From Nocardioides limicola (GTDB lineage Bacteria; Actinomycetota; Actinomycetes; Propionibacteriales; Nocardioidaceae): DNA of 64,000 nt. The notes below the pieces were generated by a model. That model did no database searches, was not told the DNA's origin, and saw only the letters and a list, made by a program, of their open reading frames with translations. The stretch is taken from NCBI RefSeq assembly GCF_016827675.1, contig NZ_JAERJA010000003.1:372001-436000 (forward strand), written 5' to 3'. Below are positions 48,125-56,877 of this stretch, in pieces (within the stretch, counting starts at the first letter, position 1; each line of letters starts with the position of its first letter). Both the position numbers and the translations under genes were made by a program.

Positions 48125-48580
48125 TCAGGCGGCGACCTTCTCCTCGGCTCGGGTGCTCGGGCGCGCGATCAGCGCGTCCAGGCTGATCCGGCCGGGGCCG
48201 ACCGCGGCCAGGGCCAGCGAGGCTGCCGCGATCACGGCGACGAGCTCGTAGCCGCCGTTCTCGACATAGACGCCGAGGCCCTTGTGCACGAACAGGTAGG
48301 CGCCCGCCATGTTCAGGGCGACCAGCACCCCGGCGACCGAGGTGAGCAGGCCGGCCAGGATCAGCGCACCGGCACCCAGCTCGATCACGGCCGCGACCGC
48401 TGCGGTGAGGTTGGGTGCCGGGACCCCCATCTGCTCGAAGGCGCCGGCGGTGCCGGCCAGCGTGTACTCGTTGAACTTCTGCCAGCCGTGAGCCACCAGC
48501 ACGGAGCCGACCAGGAGACGAGCGATCAGCAGCGCGGCGTCCTGGACGCCCTGGGGCAGCGGTGAGAAGAAGCGAGACAT
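48125..48580 (-). CDS. DoxX-family membrane protein
   Basis: A 151-residue protein with four predicted helices and the DoxX pattern (ARLLVGSVLVAHGWQKF near 19-35, GAGALILAGLLT, LNMAGAYLFVH). The family is linked to redox or detoxification at the membrane, without a settled biochemical role. ATG 48580 has AAGG about 6 nt upstream. Two semi-palindromic sites upstream suggest control by a MarR- or HxlR-like regulator not in this window. Confidence 0.85.
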   Translation of the reverse strand: MSRFFSPLPQGVQDAALLIARLLVGSVLVAHGWQKFNEYTLAGTAGAFEQMGVPAPNLTAAVAAVIELGAGALILAGLLTSVAGVLVALNMAGAYLFVHKGLGVYVENGGYELVAVIAAASLALAAVGPGRISLDALIARPSTRAEEKVAA

Positions 48581-48604
48581 GGTGAACCTTCCATCGAGAA
48601 CTGA

Positions 48605-48643
48605 TTGACGGTTCAACCGTAACAGAAGTGGTTGAACGGTCAA
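48605..48643. promoter_or_regulatory. Twin operator upstream of doxX
   Basis: TTGACGGTTCAACC (48605-48618) and GGTTGAACGGTCAA (48630-48643) form an inverted repeat matching at 13 of 14 positions with an 11-nt spacer. Each arm is itself nearly palindromic (TTGA-N4-TCAA). They lie 25-63 bp ahead of the doxX start codon. Confidence 0.6.
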
Positions 48644-48650
48644 CTTTGGG

Positions 48651-49865
48651 TCACGCTCTGCCTCGCTGGACGTCGTACAACACGTATGGGTCGTGCAGGG
48701 GCCTCCCCAGCGCCTCCGCGAGCCAGGCGGCGTCCCGGGAGGCGGCCCGCTGAGCCGCGTCGGCCACCGTGTCGCGGCTGAGGTTGGAGGCGAAGATCCC
48801 GGCAGCCGACCTGGGCAGGAAGTCCTCGTAGACGATCGGCTTCAGCGCGCCGTCGACCCGGGTGTAGTAGGCAAGATCGGCCGCGTCGAGCTCCTCGTCG
48901 GTGTCCGGGAAGGCGTCGATGCCGCCGGAGTCGTAGAGCTCCCGGCCAGCACGGGTCAACGCCACCCCGCGGGCCTCCACCTCGCCGAACCGGACCCGCA
49001 GCTCCCCGGTGCCCACCGAGCCGTCCGGCTCCACGAACGCCCGCGGCTCGGCGAGCGCGCGGAACGAGGTCTGCCGCAGCAGCACGTCCGGCTTGTCGGT
49101 GCGCGGCGGCCCCTGGATCGCGTCGATCATGGTGATCCCGCGCCGTTGCATCCGGGCATAGAGCGCGTCGATATCGAGCACCCGCGGAGTCAGGTGGTTG
49201 ATGTGCGTGCTGCGCACCCCGCCGATGTCCGCGGCCACGCTGGAGACAGCCTCGAGCCGCTCATACCAAGCCCGGTCGATCGGCTCGGGCGAGAGCGCGA
49301 ACGCCTCGGTGGCCAGCTTCAGGAACCGCGCCGCCCTGTCCTCGGACAGGCCTCCGTCGCGTTCGGCCGCGTCGGCCAGCTCGAGCAGTTCGTCGTCGAA
49401 GAGCCGGCGCGCGGCCAGGAACTCACCGAGCTCATCGGTGAGCCGCTCGTCGAAGAAGCGCCGGTCGTCGATCACCAGCACCGAGGTGAAGACCCGGAAC
49501 GGGTTCGCGGCCAGCTCGGCCTCCTCGATCGGCCGGAACGCACACGAGACCACCGGGATCGGCACCGTCGCCTCGCGCAGGTCGTAGAAGCCGACCGGAT
49601 ACATGCCGCAGGCGCCGAAGATCCGCGCCACCTGACCCAGTTCCTCGGCGGTGCCCACCCGGATCGCACCGTGCCGCTCGGCGGTGACCCGGTCGATGCT
49701 GCCGAACCGCTCCGCGTCGACGCCGGGCCGGTCCAGCACCTCGGCGTTGATCTCCTCGCACACCTCGACCAAGGTCGTGTACGCCGGGACCTCGGAGCCG
49801 TACAACTGCGACAGGCTGCGGGCGAACCGGGCTCGCAACTCGCCAGGGTCGACCCGCTCGGTCAT
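48651..49865 (-). CDS. hglS: 2-oxoadipate dioxygenase/decarboxylase (DUF1338, HglS-like)
   Basis: A 404-residue DUF1338 protein that in Pseudomonas converts 2-oxoadipate to D-2-hydroxyglutarate late in lysine breakdown. Family segments are clear: GGVRSTHINHLTPRVLDID near 215-233 and DAIQGPPRTDKPDVLLRQTS near 248-267. Candidate metal ligands His65, His221 or 224 and Glu295 sit at spacings close to those of the characterised enzyme. It is third in an operon with an ALDH7-type dehydrogenase and a saccharopine dehydrogenase, each joined by a 4-bp ATGA overlap; the context strongly supports the lysine role. Confidence 0.88.
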   Translation of the reverse strand: MTERVDPGELRARFARSLSQLYGSEVPAYTTLVEVCEEINAEVLDRPGVDAERFGSIDRVTAERHGAIRVGTAEELGQVARIFGACGMYPVGFYDLREATVPIPVVSCAFRPIEEAELAANPFRVFTSVLVIDDRRFFDERLTDELGEFLAARRLFDDELLELADAAERDGGLSEDRAARFLKLATEAFALSPEPIDRAWYERLEAVSSVAADIGGVRSTHINHLTPRVLDIDALYARMQRRGITMIDAIQGPPRTDKPDVLLRQTSFRALAEPRAFVEPDGSVGTGELRVRFGEVEARGVALTRAGRELYDSGGIDAFPDTDEELDAADLAYYTRVDGALKPIVYEDFLPRSAAGIFASNLSRDTVADAAQRAASRDAAWLAEALGRPLHDPYVLYDVQRGRA

Positions 49866-51367
49866 CCGAACTCGACTCCTTGGGCCAGCGGCAGCTCGGT
49901 CGAGTAGTTGATCGTGTTGGTGGCCCGACGCATGTAGGCCTTCCACGCGTCCGAGCCGGACTCCCGGCCTCCGCCGGTCTCCTTCTCGCCGCCGAAGGCT
50001 CCGCCGATCTCGGCTCCGGAGGGCCCGATGTTGACGTTCGCGATGCCGCAGTCCGAGCCGGCAGCGGACAGGAACGTCTCGGCCTCGCGGACATCGAGGG
50101 TGAAGATCGCCGAGGCCAGCCCCTGGGGGACGTCGTTGTGCAGCGCGATCGCCTCGTCGAGGGTGTCGTAGCCCAGCACGTAGAGGATCGGCGCGAAGGT
50201 CTCCGCGCGCACCACGTCGGTCTGGGCGGGCATCGTCACGATCGCCGGGTGGACGTAGTGGCCCCCGGGCACCCCCTCGGCCTCGACGCCGCCGGTGAGC
50301 ACGGTGCCGCCGTCGGCACGGGCAGCCTCGATCGCCTTGGTGAACGCGGCGGCGGCGTCGGCGTCGATGAGTGGCCCCACCAGGGTGCCGGCGTCCAACG
50401 GGTCGCCGATCGGTAGCGTCTGGTAGGCGGCCGCGAGCCGGGCCACCAGATCGTCGAGGATCGACCGGTGCACGATCAACCTGCGCAGGCTGGTGCACCG
50501 CTGTCCGGCCGTGCCCACGGCGGAGAAGGCGATCCCGCGCACGGCCAGGTCCACGTCGGCCGACGGTGCGACCAGGGCTGCGTTGTTGCCGCCCAGTTCG
50601 AGCAGGCTCCGTCCCAGCCGAGCGGCCACCCGCGGGGCCACCTGCTTGCCCATCCGGGTCGATCCGGTCGCCGAGACCAGGCGCACCCGGGGGTCGTCCA
50701 CCAGAGCCTCGCCCACCGGCACGCCGCCGAGGATCACCCGGCACAGCCCCGCGGGCGCACCCACCCGGCGTACCGCCTCCACGACCAGAGCCTGACAGGC
50801 GAGCGCGGTCAGCAGCGTCTTCTCCGAGGGCTTCCAGACCACCGGGTCACCGCAGACCAGGGCCAGGGCTGCGTTCCAGGACCAGACCGCGACCGGGAAG
50901 TTGAAGGCGCTGATCACGCCCACCACACCGAGCGGGTGCCACTGCTCCATCATCCGGTGCCCGGGGCGCTCGCTGGCGATGGTGAGACCGTGCAACTGTC
51001 GCGACAGTCCGACCGCGAAGTCGCAGATGTCGATCATCTCCTGGACCTCGCCCAGCCCTTCGCTGCGGATCTTGCCGGCTTCGATGGTGACCAGAGCGCC
51101 CAGATCGTCCTTGTGCTCGCGCAGCAGCGTGCCGAGCTCGCGGACCAGCTCGCCGCGCACCGGCGCCGGGGTGGTCCGCCACTGCGCGAACGCGGCCTCG
51201 GCGCTGTCGATGGCGGCGGTGACCTCGGCTGTGGAGTGCGCGGCGACCCGGCCGATCTCGGCCCCGTCGATCGGTGAGCGACAGATGAGTTCTCCGTCGG
51301 CGTCGAAGGGATCGGGGGCGCCCAACCGGGCCAGGATCTCGCGGGCCTGCGCGGCGACGTCACTCAT
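49862..51367 (-). CDS. Alpha-aminoadipic semialdehyde dehydrogenase (ALDH7-like)
   Basis: A 501-residue aldehyde dehydrogenase of the antiquitin/ALDH7 clade, which oxidises alpha-aminoadipic semialdehyde to alpha-aminoadipate. The clade-specific stretch SRQLHGLTIASERPGHRMME is near 122-141. Catalytic Asn156 (FNF), Glu257 (LELGG) and Cys291 (GQRCTS) are present. It lies between the saccharopine dehydrogenase and HglS genes with ATGA overlaps on both sides, matching its place in the pathway. Confidence 0.92.
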   Translation of the reverse strand: MSDVAAQAREILARLGAPDPFDADGELICRSPIDGAEIGRVAAHSTAEVTAAIDSAEAAFAQWRTTPAPVRGELVRELGTLLREHKDDLGALVTIEAGKIRSEGLGEVQEMIDICDFAVGLSRQLHGLTIASERPGHRMMEQWHPLGVVGVISAFNFPVAVWSWNAALALVCGDPVVWKPSEKTLLTALACQALVVEAVRRVGAPAGLCRVILGGVPVGEALVDDPRVRLVSATGSTRMGKQVAPRVAARLGRSLLELGGNNAALVAPSADVDLAVRGIAFSAVGTAGQRCTSLRRLIVHRSILDDLVARLAAAYQTLPIGDPLDAGTLVGPLIDADAAAAFTKAIEAARADGGTVLTGGVEAEGVPGGHYVHPAIVTMPAQTDVVRAETFAPILYVLGYDTLDEAIALHNDVPQGLASAIFTLDVREAETFLSAAGSDCGIANVNIGPSGAEIGGAFGGEKETGGGRESGSDAWKAYMRRATNTINYSTELPLAQGVEFG

Positions 51368-52440
51368 CGCAGTTCATCTCCTCGTTCCTCGAAGCGTCGT
51401 CCGGCCTTGGTGGCCAGTAGGTCGGTCAGGGCGATGTCCTCCTGGCGGATGAAGCCGGCCGCGGGCAGGGTGCCGTTGGCGACCAGCTCCACCACCGCGA
51501 CGGCCGAGGATGCGGTGGTCCAGGAGATCGCGCGCCATCGGCGGCCGCCGATCTCGCAGGGCATGTAGCCGCGCACGTACATCTCCCGGAACAGCTGGTC
51601 ACCCTTGTGGCCCTCGACGGCGGCGAAGAGATAGACGATGTCCTCGTCCACCGGTGGCTTCGCGTCGACCAGCAGCCGGCCGGCGAGCTCGCGCTGGTCG
51701 CGCAGCCCCAACTCGTCGAAGAGGAACCGGATCTGTTGGAAGTGTCCCGGATACCGCAACGTCTTGTAGTCCAGCCGCCGCACCCGTCCCTCGTACGTCT
51801 GGCACATGGTGCCCAACCCCCCGGAGGTCAGCGCGGCCTCGAGCTCGATGCCACCGATCACCACCCGCTCGGTCTCCGACATCGCCGGGACCATCTGCCG
51901 CTTGCCGCTGCGCACCACCTCGCAGTCGTTGAGGTACTCGTTGACCACGCCCTCGGGCGACCAGTTGAAGGCGTAGCCGAGCAGTCCGGTGGGGTGCCGC
52001 GGCAACGCTCCGACCTTGAGCTCGATGCTCCGGATGTCGTCGAAGCCCGCCGCCAGGGAGGAGCCGACGATCCCGATCAGGCCCGGCGCCAGGCCGCACT
52101 GCGGCGCGAACGCCGTCTCGGTGTGGGTGGCGGCCAGTTCCAGCACCCGGTTGGTGGTCGGCACGTCCTCGGTCAGGTCGAAGTAGTGGGTGCCGGTCGC
52201 GGCCGCAGCCTCGGCGACCGCGATGTTCAGGTGGTAGGGCAGACAACTCACCACCGCATCCGCGTCGGCCAGGGCGCGCCGTAGCACGGCCTCATCACCG
52301 ACGTCCAGTTGTCGGGCGTTGGCTCGCGCCGCCGCGTCGTACCCGGTCACGGTGAAGCCGGCGTCGGTGAGCGCGAGCGCCACCAACTCTCCGACCTTGC
52401 CGAGACCGAAGACTGCTACATGTTCGATGTGACTCCCCAT
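51364..52440 (-). CDS. Saccharopine dehydrogenase-family protein, lysine catabolism
   Basis: A 358-residue protein with an N-terminal Rossmann fold (VAVFGLGKVGELVALALTDA near 8-27) and a C-terminal saccharopine dehydrogenase domain (CGLAPGLIGIVGSSL, TSGGLGTMCQTYEGRVRRLD, KTLRYPGHFQQI). It would release alpha-aminoadipic semialdehyde and glutamate from saccharopine. The lysine-ketoglutarate reductase partner is not in the window. It is first in the operon; a TACGTT -10 lies 6 nt before the ATG and a palindromic operator just upstream. Confidence 0.9.
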   Translation of the reverse strand: MGSHIEHVAVFGLGKVGELVALALTDAGFTVTGYDAAARANARQLDVGDEAVLRRALADADAVVSCLPYHLNIAVAEAAAATGTHYFDLTEDVPTTNRVLELAATHTETAFAPQCGLAPGLIGIVGSSLAAGFDDIRSIELKVGALPRHPTGLLGYAFNWSPEGVVNEYLNDCEVVRSGKRQMVPAMSETERVVIGGIELEAALTSGGLGTMCQTYEGRVRRLDYKTLRYPGHFQQIRFLFDELGLRDQRELAGRLLVDAKPPVDEDIVYLFAAVEGHKGDQLFREMYVRGYMPCEIGGRRWRAISWTTASSAVAVVELVANGTLPAAGFIRQEDIALTDLLATKAGRRFEERGDELR

Positions 52441-52446
52441 GGGCCC

Positions 52447-52466
52447 AACGTAGCGTTGTCTGACAA
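52447..52466 (-). promoter_or_regulatory. Promoter and GntR-type operator of the lysine catabolism operon
   Basis: TTGTCTGACAA (52456-52466), an 11-bp palindrome of the kind bound by GntR/FadR-family repressors, lies 3 nt upstream of TACGTT (minus strand, 52452-52447), a -10-like hexamer placed 6 nt before the first start codon. A repressor bound here would occlude the promoter. Confidence 0.6.
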
Positions 52467-52555
52467 TCTTGCGCCACCACCCCCCGTGGAAGGGGTCAGC
52501 CCGCTGACCTGGAATGCCTCACAGACCCGCGCCAGCGGGGATCCTCCTGGCTGCA

Positions 52556-53842
52556 TCATTGAACCGGCTGTGAGAGAAGCTCGACCATCAGAACCTGCAG
52601 TTCGCCGACGCCGAAACCAAGCATCGCGCCGACCATGACCATCATCATCTCGTCATCTTTGAAGACCGGCCGGAGGATGCCTTCGTACTCCTCCGGGGTG
52701 AGGAGATTCATCTTCTCGATGATCAGGTTCTCGATGTCGAGCGCACGCGTTGCGTAGTCCTGCGCCTCAGCCATCGTGTCTGGGAGCCGGTCGATCAGGA
52801 GCTGGACCACCCTCTCCTTGATCTCGCGGTAGCGCCGCGTTCCGATCGCGAGGGTGAGTACGGGCCGGGCCAGTCCGGCCTCGGCGTCGATAGCGGCATC
52901 GACCTCCTTGGCGACGACCGCGAACAGCCGATCCGCCGTATGGCCGCGCAGGATCGCGTCGAGAAGTACGTCGGCAGAGAAGATGTCGTTCGCCAGCAGT
53001 CGAGCATAGTCGCGGGTGACCTGCTCGCGTTGAGCGTGCAGCGTGCCGTGCACCGGGATGAACCCGAAGAGCTTGCGCTTCTCACGCGGCGTGAAGATCA
53101 GGTTGAGCGCGAGCCAGTCACTGAGAAACCCGGTGATGCCGCCAAAGATCGGCATGATCCAGCGATTGTGGTAATAGCCCCACGCCACCATCTGAACGCA
53201 GCCGATGGCGAGTCCGAAGTAGATGCCGCTGCGCCGGATGAACTGCATCGCCGCGCCACCCAGGCCCTGCATGAGTCGATTGAGCTGCTCCTTGTTGCGA
53301 ACCAGCACCGTGACGGCGACGTACTGCAGATCCACGAAGCGCGACAGGTCGGCCCGCATCTCCTCCAGCAGGTTGTCGATGACCCGCGGCGCGACGGCCT
53401 GCACCCGGTTGCGCACCATCTCGCGGCCGCGCGCAGGCATCGAGTCCCACAAACCTGGCCGGATCTCCTCGAGCAGCTCACGCGCCATCTCGTCCGTGGC
53501 GCGGAGCAGCGGCTCGCGCAGTTGGGCAACCGCGTCGCTCGGGTCGATCCTGTCAAGGATCTCCTCGGGCCGGAGCAGCTTCTCCTGCAGCATGTGGATG
53601 GTCAGCGCAGCGGTCTTCCCCGCACGTCGAGGTACCACGCCCTGCCACCCGATCGGCCCTAGTCCACGGAACTCGATCGGCCAGTAGAGCATCTTGAGCG
53701 CGACGAGTTTGGTTCCGTATCCGATGACCGCAGCGACCAGAGGTATCGACAGATAGATCAGCCAGTTGACCTCGACGTCGGCGACGATCAGCTCCCAGGG
53801 CCGCCCTCCGGGCAGCAGCGCTGCGGAGATCTGCGCGGTCAT
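52556..53842 (-). CDS. DUF445-family membrane protein
   Basis: A 428-residue protein with the duplicated DUF445 signature: IGYGTKLVALKMLYWPIEF near 36-54 and GGITGFLSDWLALNLIF near 230-246, each within a membrane segment, separated by a long helical region. Function in the family is not established. ATG 53842 overlaps the upstream stop (ATGA). It ends a three-gene operon with an Abi-alpha-like protein and a Mce-associated membrane protein, which suggests a role at the envelope in lipid handling. Confidence 0.85.
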   Translation of the reverse strand: MTAQISAALLPGGRPWELIVADVEVNWLIYLSIPLVAAVIGYGTKLVALKMLYWPIEFRGLGPIGWQGVVPRRAGKTAALTIHMLQEKLLRPEEILDRIDPSDAVAQLREPLLRATDEMARELLEEIRPGLWDSMPARGREMVRNRVQAVAPRVIDNLLEEMRADLSRFVDLQYVAVTVLVRNKEQLNRLMQGLGGAAMQFIRRSGIYFGLAIGCVQMVAWGYYHNRWIMPIFGGITGFLSDWLALNLIFTPREKRKLFGFIPVHGTLHAQREQVTRDYARLLANDIFSADVLLDAILRGHTADRLFAVVAKEVDAAIDAEAGLARPVLTLAIGTRRYREIKERVVQLLIDRLPDTMAEAQDYATRALDIENLIIEKMNLLTPEEYEGILRPVFKDDEMMMVMVGAMLGFGVGELQVLMVELLSQPVQ

Positions 53843-54585
53843 ACCGCGCCATCCGTGACGGCCGCCCACAGCTCGCGGCCGAGCATCGAGAGTCGGAGTG
53901 TGCGGCGCTTGACTCGAGCGCCCATGGCGCGGCGGGAAGCACGCTTGATGGCGCCGAGCACCGCCATGTCGGCAGCCAGTATCTCGTAGTCGTCCTTCAT
54001 CAACACGTCCTCGGCGCCGATCTCCACGAGCCCCAGTGACAACAGGTGACCCACATACTGGGGCGTCAGGTGCGGCAGCGCGAGGTTCGCAGTCCGGCCG
54101 ACCAATGACATGTTCTCCAGGACGGCTACCGCCGGCTGCCGCCCCATCGAGCGCCGCAAGACATCCACAAGCGGAGAGGACGAGCCATCCGACAGAGCGC
54201 TGATGATCCGCGCCTCGTCAGGCACCAGTTGGTCAAGGATCTTCGCGAAAAGCTCGTGCCGACTCCCGGTGGTGGTCTGGTCGTTGGCCCGATCAAGAAG
54301 ACCCCTCATCGCGTGGTCGAGCCGTCCATCGCACGAGTTCTCGACCGACGATGCCGGCAACCGGCCGGGCAGCGCTCGCAGCTCCGGCACCCCGTCGTCG
54401 ACCCGGATCCCCAGCCGGTCCTCGACTTGCTGTTCACACCAACCGGCCATCCCGTTCGTCACGGCGGCTGCGACCCGGAGCGTCGCCGCCGCCCCGCTGA
54501 CGAGCACACCGGCGCCGAGCCCCGCGACAGCTCGCACCTCGGCAGGCAGTCCCATCACGGCCGCGCGATCTTGCTCACTAGCCAT
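53839..54585 (-). CDS. Abi-alpha (DUF4393)-like protein of unknown function
   Basis: A 248-residue protein. A hydrophobic stretch near 17-44 may insert in the membrane. The middle part (LDQLVPDEARIISALSDGSS near 115-134; TPQYVGHLLSLGLVEI near 176-191) recalls Abi-alpha/DUF4393 proteins, but the match is from memory and weak. It sits between the Mam gene and the DUF445 gene with ATGA coupling downstream. The start may instead be ATG 54555, which would overlap the Mam stop by 1 nt (TGATG) rather than 31 nt. An abortive-infection role is not supported by the context. Confidence 0.55.
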   Translation of the reverse strand: MASEQDRAAVMGLPAEVRAVAGLGAGVLVSGAAATLRVAAAVTNGMAGWCEQQVEDRLGIRVDDGVPELRALPGRLPASSVENSCDGRLDHAMRGLLDRANDQTTTGSRHELFAKILDQLVPDEARIISALSDGSSSPLVDVLRRSMGRQPAVAVLENMSLVGRTANLALPHLTPQYVGHLLSLGLVEIGAEDVLMKDDYEILAADMAVLGAIKRASRRAMGARVKRRTLRLSMLGRELWAAVTDGAV

Positions 54586-55157
54586 TGGTCGCCCGAGCGG
54601 ACCACGGTCATCCTCATGGCGACCCGGTCGATTGATTCTCCGTCAGTGGAGGTGCCCTTGACTGTCTGGTCCACGAAGAGCAGCACCACTGCCTCGTCTT
54701 CAGAGGCAGATCGGACAGCGGCGTCCACCACGGTGGCCTCGACCTGGACCTCGGTCCGTTCGACCACCATGCGTAGATCTTCGTTCGTCTTGGCGAACTG
54801 GTCGGCGAAGTTGCCAGTAGCCAGGCCATTCACCTTCTCGACATACGAATCAAGGTCGCGGTGGTCGTAGCTGGCCACCACGACCGCGTGGCGCTGCGCA
54901 GCGTCCAACGCCTGCTCGCGCGCCGACTCCAGGTCCTGGACCTGCTTCCACTGCCAGGTCGCCCACCCGGCGGTCAGCGCGAGGAAGACGACGACAACAG
55001 CGGTAGCGATACTCCCCCAGCCGAGTCGGGAGCGGATCGGGCCCCAGGGAGCAGGCTCAGAGTCTGGGCCGGCCGCGTCCTTGCCCGTCCCCTGGGCAGC
55101 GGCGGATTCCACCGCGCCATCGCCCGCCTCGCCGGTGGCGGTAGTGGTGTTCTTCAT
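54555..55157 (-). CDS. Mce-associated membrane protein (Mam)
   Basis: A 200-residue protein with an acidic/Gly-rich cytosolic lead, one membrane helix at about 50-70 and an extracytoplasmic SnoaL-like domain (SYDHRDLDSYVEKVNGLATG near 94-113, ending GDQWLVSKI), the classical architecture of mycobacterial Mam/Omam proteins that stabilise Mce transporters. ATG 55157 gives a plausible soluble lead. It diverges from the WS/DGAT gene and is separated from mceF by it. Confidence 0.82.
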   Translation of the reverse strand: MKNTTTATGEAGDGAVESAAAQGTGKDAAGPDSEPAPWGPIRSRLGWGSIATAVVVVFLALTAGWATWQWKQVQDLESAREQALDAAQRHAVVVASYDHRDLDSYVEKVNGLATGNFADQFAKTNEDLRMVVERTEVQVEATVVDAAVRSASEDEAVVLLFVDQTVKGTSTDGESIDRVAMRMTVVRSGDQWLVSKIARP

Positions 55158-55323
55158 CGGGTTGCCTCGCTTTCGGCGATGGGATCGCTGTTGATGTGAG
55201 CTCAGCAGTTGCTCGCCTGCCGGGGCTACGGCGGCCGGTCGCATGTGTCCGTCACCAGCCGCTCTGCGTCACCGGCCGCCTCGTCCGGGCAGGATCCAGA
55301 AATCATTGTGCATCTTGACCGGC

Positions 55324-55382
55324 CGTACGGTCAACTACCAATTAATTCTCGTCTCGACACTCGGCCAAAGGTTGACCGTACG
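55324..55382. promoter_or_regulatory. Widely spaced perfect inverted repeat in the mam/WS-DGAT divergent promoter region
   Basis: CGTACGGTCAAC (55324-55335) and GTTGACCGTACG (55371-55382) are exact reverse complements, 12 bp each, with 35 bp of AT-richer sequence between (including AATTAATT). The placement between divergent genes suggests a shared regulator, possibly looping or two dimers. Confidence 0.55.
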
Positions 55383-55425
55383 CCCGGTCATCCCGTCTAC
55401 TGGTTCAGACAACCAAGGAGGCGGC

Positions 55426-56832
55426 GTGAAAAGAGCGATGTCGGCACTCGATGCGGCGTTCATCCAGGCAGAGCGCGAAGAGGCACCCCAGCACGGGGCG
55501 ATCCTGCTGCTCCTTCGCAAGCCCGAGGGTGAGTCCGCGCACTATCTGGCGGAGTTGGCTGCGTGGATGCGGGAGCACCCCGTGACCGCCGAGCCCTTCA
55601 ACTACGTGCTGAGCGCTGGACTGGGCCGGAGGCTACGCCCGAGTTGGACCATTCTCCCGTCCGAGGATATCGAGATCGACTACCACTTCCGCCACTCCGC
55701 GCTTCCGCAACCCGGCGGAGAACTCGAACTGGCGACCCTTGTCTCCCGACTGGTCACCCATCCGGTCAACTTCGACCGTCCGCCGTGGGAACTGCACCTC
55801 ATCGAAGGCCTGGAGAACGACCGGTTCGCGATTCTCATGAAGATGCATCACGCGATGGTCGACGGTGTGTCGGCCCTCCGGATGCTCAGGAACTGGCTCA
55901 GCGAGGATCCACTCGAACGCGAACGTGCCCCCCTGTGGGCACATCAGGTGGTGCGGGAGAAGGCCGTTCGGGCTCCGATCGCGCAGGTCCCGCCTGCCGT
56001 GAGTGATGGCGTCGCTCGCGCCGCGCGAGCCCCCCTATCGATGGCGAGCAGCGTCGGCCGGGCGCTCGCCGCCGATGTCAGCGCCGTCCGCGATCCAGAC
56101 CAAGCGCTGGTCTCGCCGTACTCGGCACCTCGCACCATTCTCAACGGCCGCGTGACCCAGCGGCGACGGGTGGCAACCCAGCGACTGCCGATCGACAGGT
56201 TTCAGGACCTCGCTCGCAGCACTGGTGGCACCCTGAACGACGCGGTCGCCATTGTTCTCGGCACCGCGATGCGGCGCTATCTCCAGGAGCTCGACGAGCT
56301 CCCGGAGAGGCCGCTCGTCGCGGGCGTGCTCACCTCGCTGCGAGCGACGATGACCGAGCGGGCCGCAGCCGAGGCCAGCAACGCGATCAGCATGCTCTTC
56401 GCTGACCTGGCCACCGAGATCGACGACATCAGTGACCGCGCGGACCGGGTGATCGCGTCCACCAAGGCCGGGAAGGAGCACCTCCTCGGTCTCAAGGGCC
56501 ACGCGACGGCCTACAGCAGCCTGATGCTGGCGCCCTTCGTCCTCGGCAACATGACCGGGACCGGTCATCGCTTGCCGCCCCTCCAGAACGTCGGCCTGTC
56601 GAACGTCCCCGGCACCAGTTCGGCGCTGTTCCACAACGGCGCCGAGGTCGAGTCGCTGCACGCAACCACCATCGTCGGCAGCGGCGGTGCGCTCGTCGTC
56701 ACTGTCACCAGCTGGGGCAGCAACCTGTGCTTCACCGTGACCGGTTGCCCCGACACGGCGCCGCACTGCCAGCGGGTGTCGGTCTATCTCGCCGACGCCC
56801 TCGACGAGGTCGAGAAGGCGCTGGCTGTCTGA
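55426..56832 (+). CDS. Wax ester synthase/diacylglycerol acyltransferase (WS/DGAT)
   Basis: A 468-residue acyltransferase joining acyl-CoA to alcohols or diacylglycerol for storage lipid. The catalytic HHxxxDG motif is HHAMVDG at 141-147; RPPWELHLIEGL (115-130 region) and GLSNVPG near the C-terminus are also typical. GTG 55426 follows AAGGAGG by 4 nt; ATG 55438 is the alternative with too long a spacing. It lies between the mce operon (convergent) and the Mam operon (divergent). A 15-bp tandem duplication covers the stop codon. Confidence 0.92.
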   Translation: MKRAMSALDAAFIQAEREEAPQHGAILLLLRKPEGESAHYLAELAAWMREHPVTAEPFNYVLSAGLGRRLRPSWTILPSEDIEIDYHFRHSALPQPGGELELATLVSRLVTHPVNFDRPPWELHLIEGLENDRFAILMKMHHAMVDGVSALRMLRNWLSEDPLERERAPLWAHQVVREKAVRAPIAQVPPAVSDGVARAARAPLSMASSVGRALAADVSAVRDPDQALVSPYSAPRTILNGRVTQRRRVATQRLPIDRFQDLARSTGGTLNDAVAIVLGTAMRRYLQELDELPERPLVAGVLTSLRATMTERAAAEASNAISMLFADLATEIDDISDRADRVIASTKAGKEHLLGLKGHATAYSSLMLAPFVLGNMTGTGHRLPPLQNVGLSNVPGTSSALFHNGAEVESLHATTIVGSGGALVVTVTSWGSNLCFTVTGCPDTAPHCQRVSVYLADALDEVEKALAV

Positions 56833-56877
56833 GCGCTGGCTGTCTGAGCGCCGGCGCTGCTGCGGGTCGGTTCCTTC

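Noticed and set aside
49866..50744. A longer HglS reading frame
   Set aside because: The extension overlaps the ALDH7 gene in another frame and is Arg/Gly-rich; the ATGA overlap sets the start at 49865.
53839..54585. Abortive-infection defence gene
   Set aside because: The resemblance to Abi-alpha is weak, and the operon context is Mce-associated, with no defence partner.
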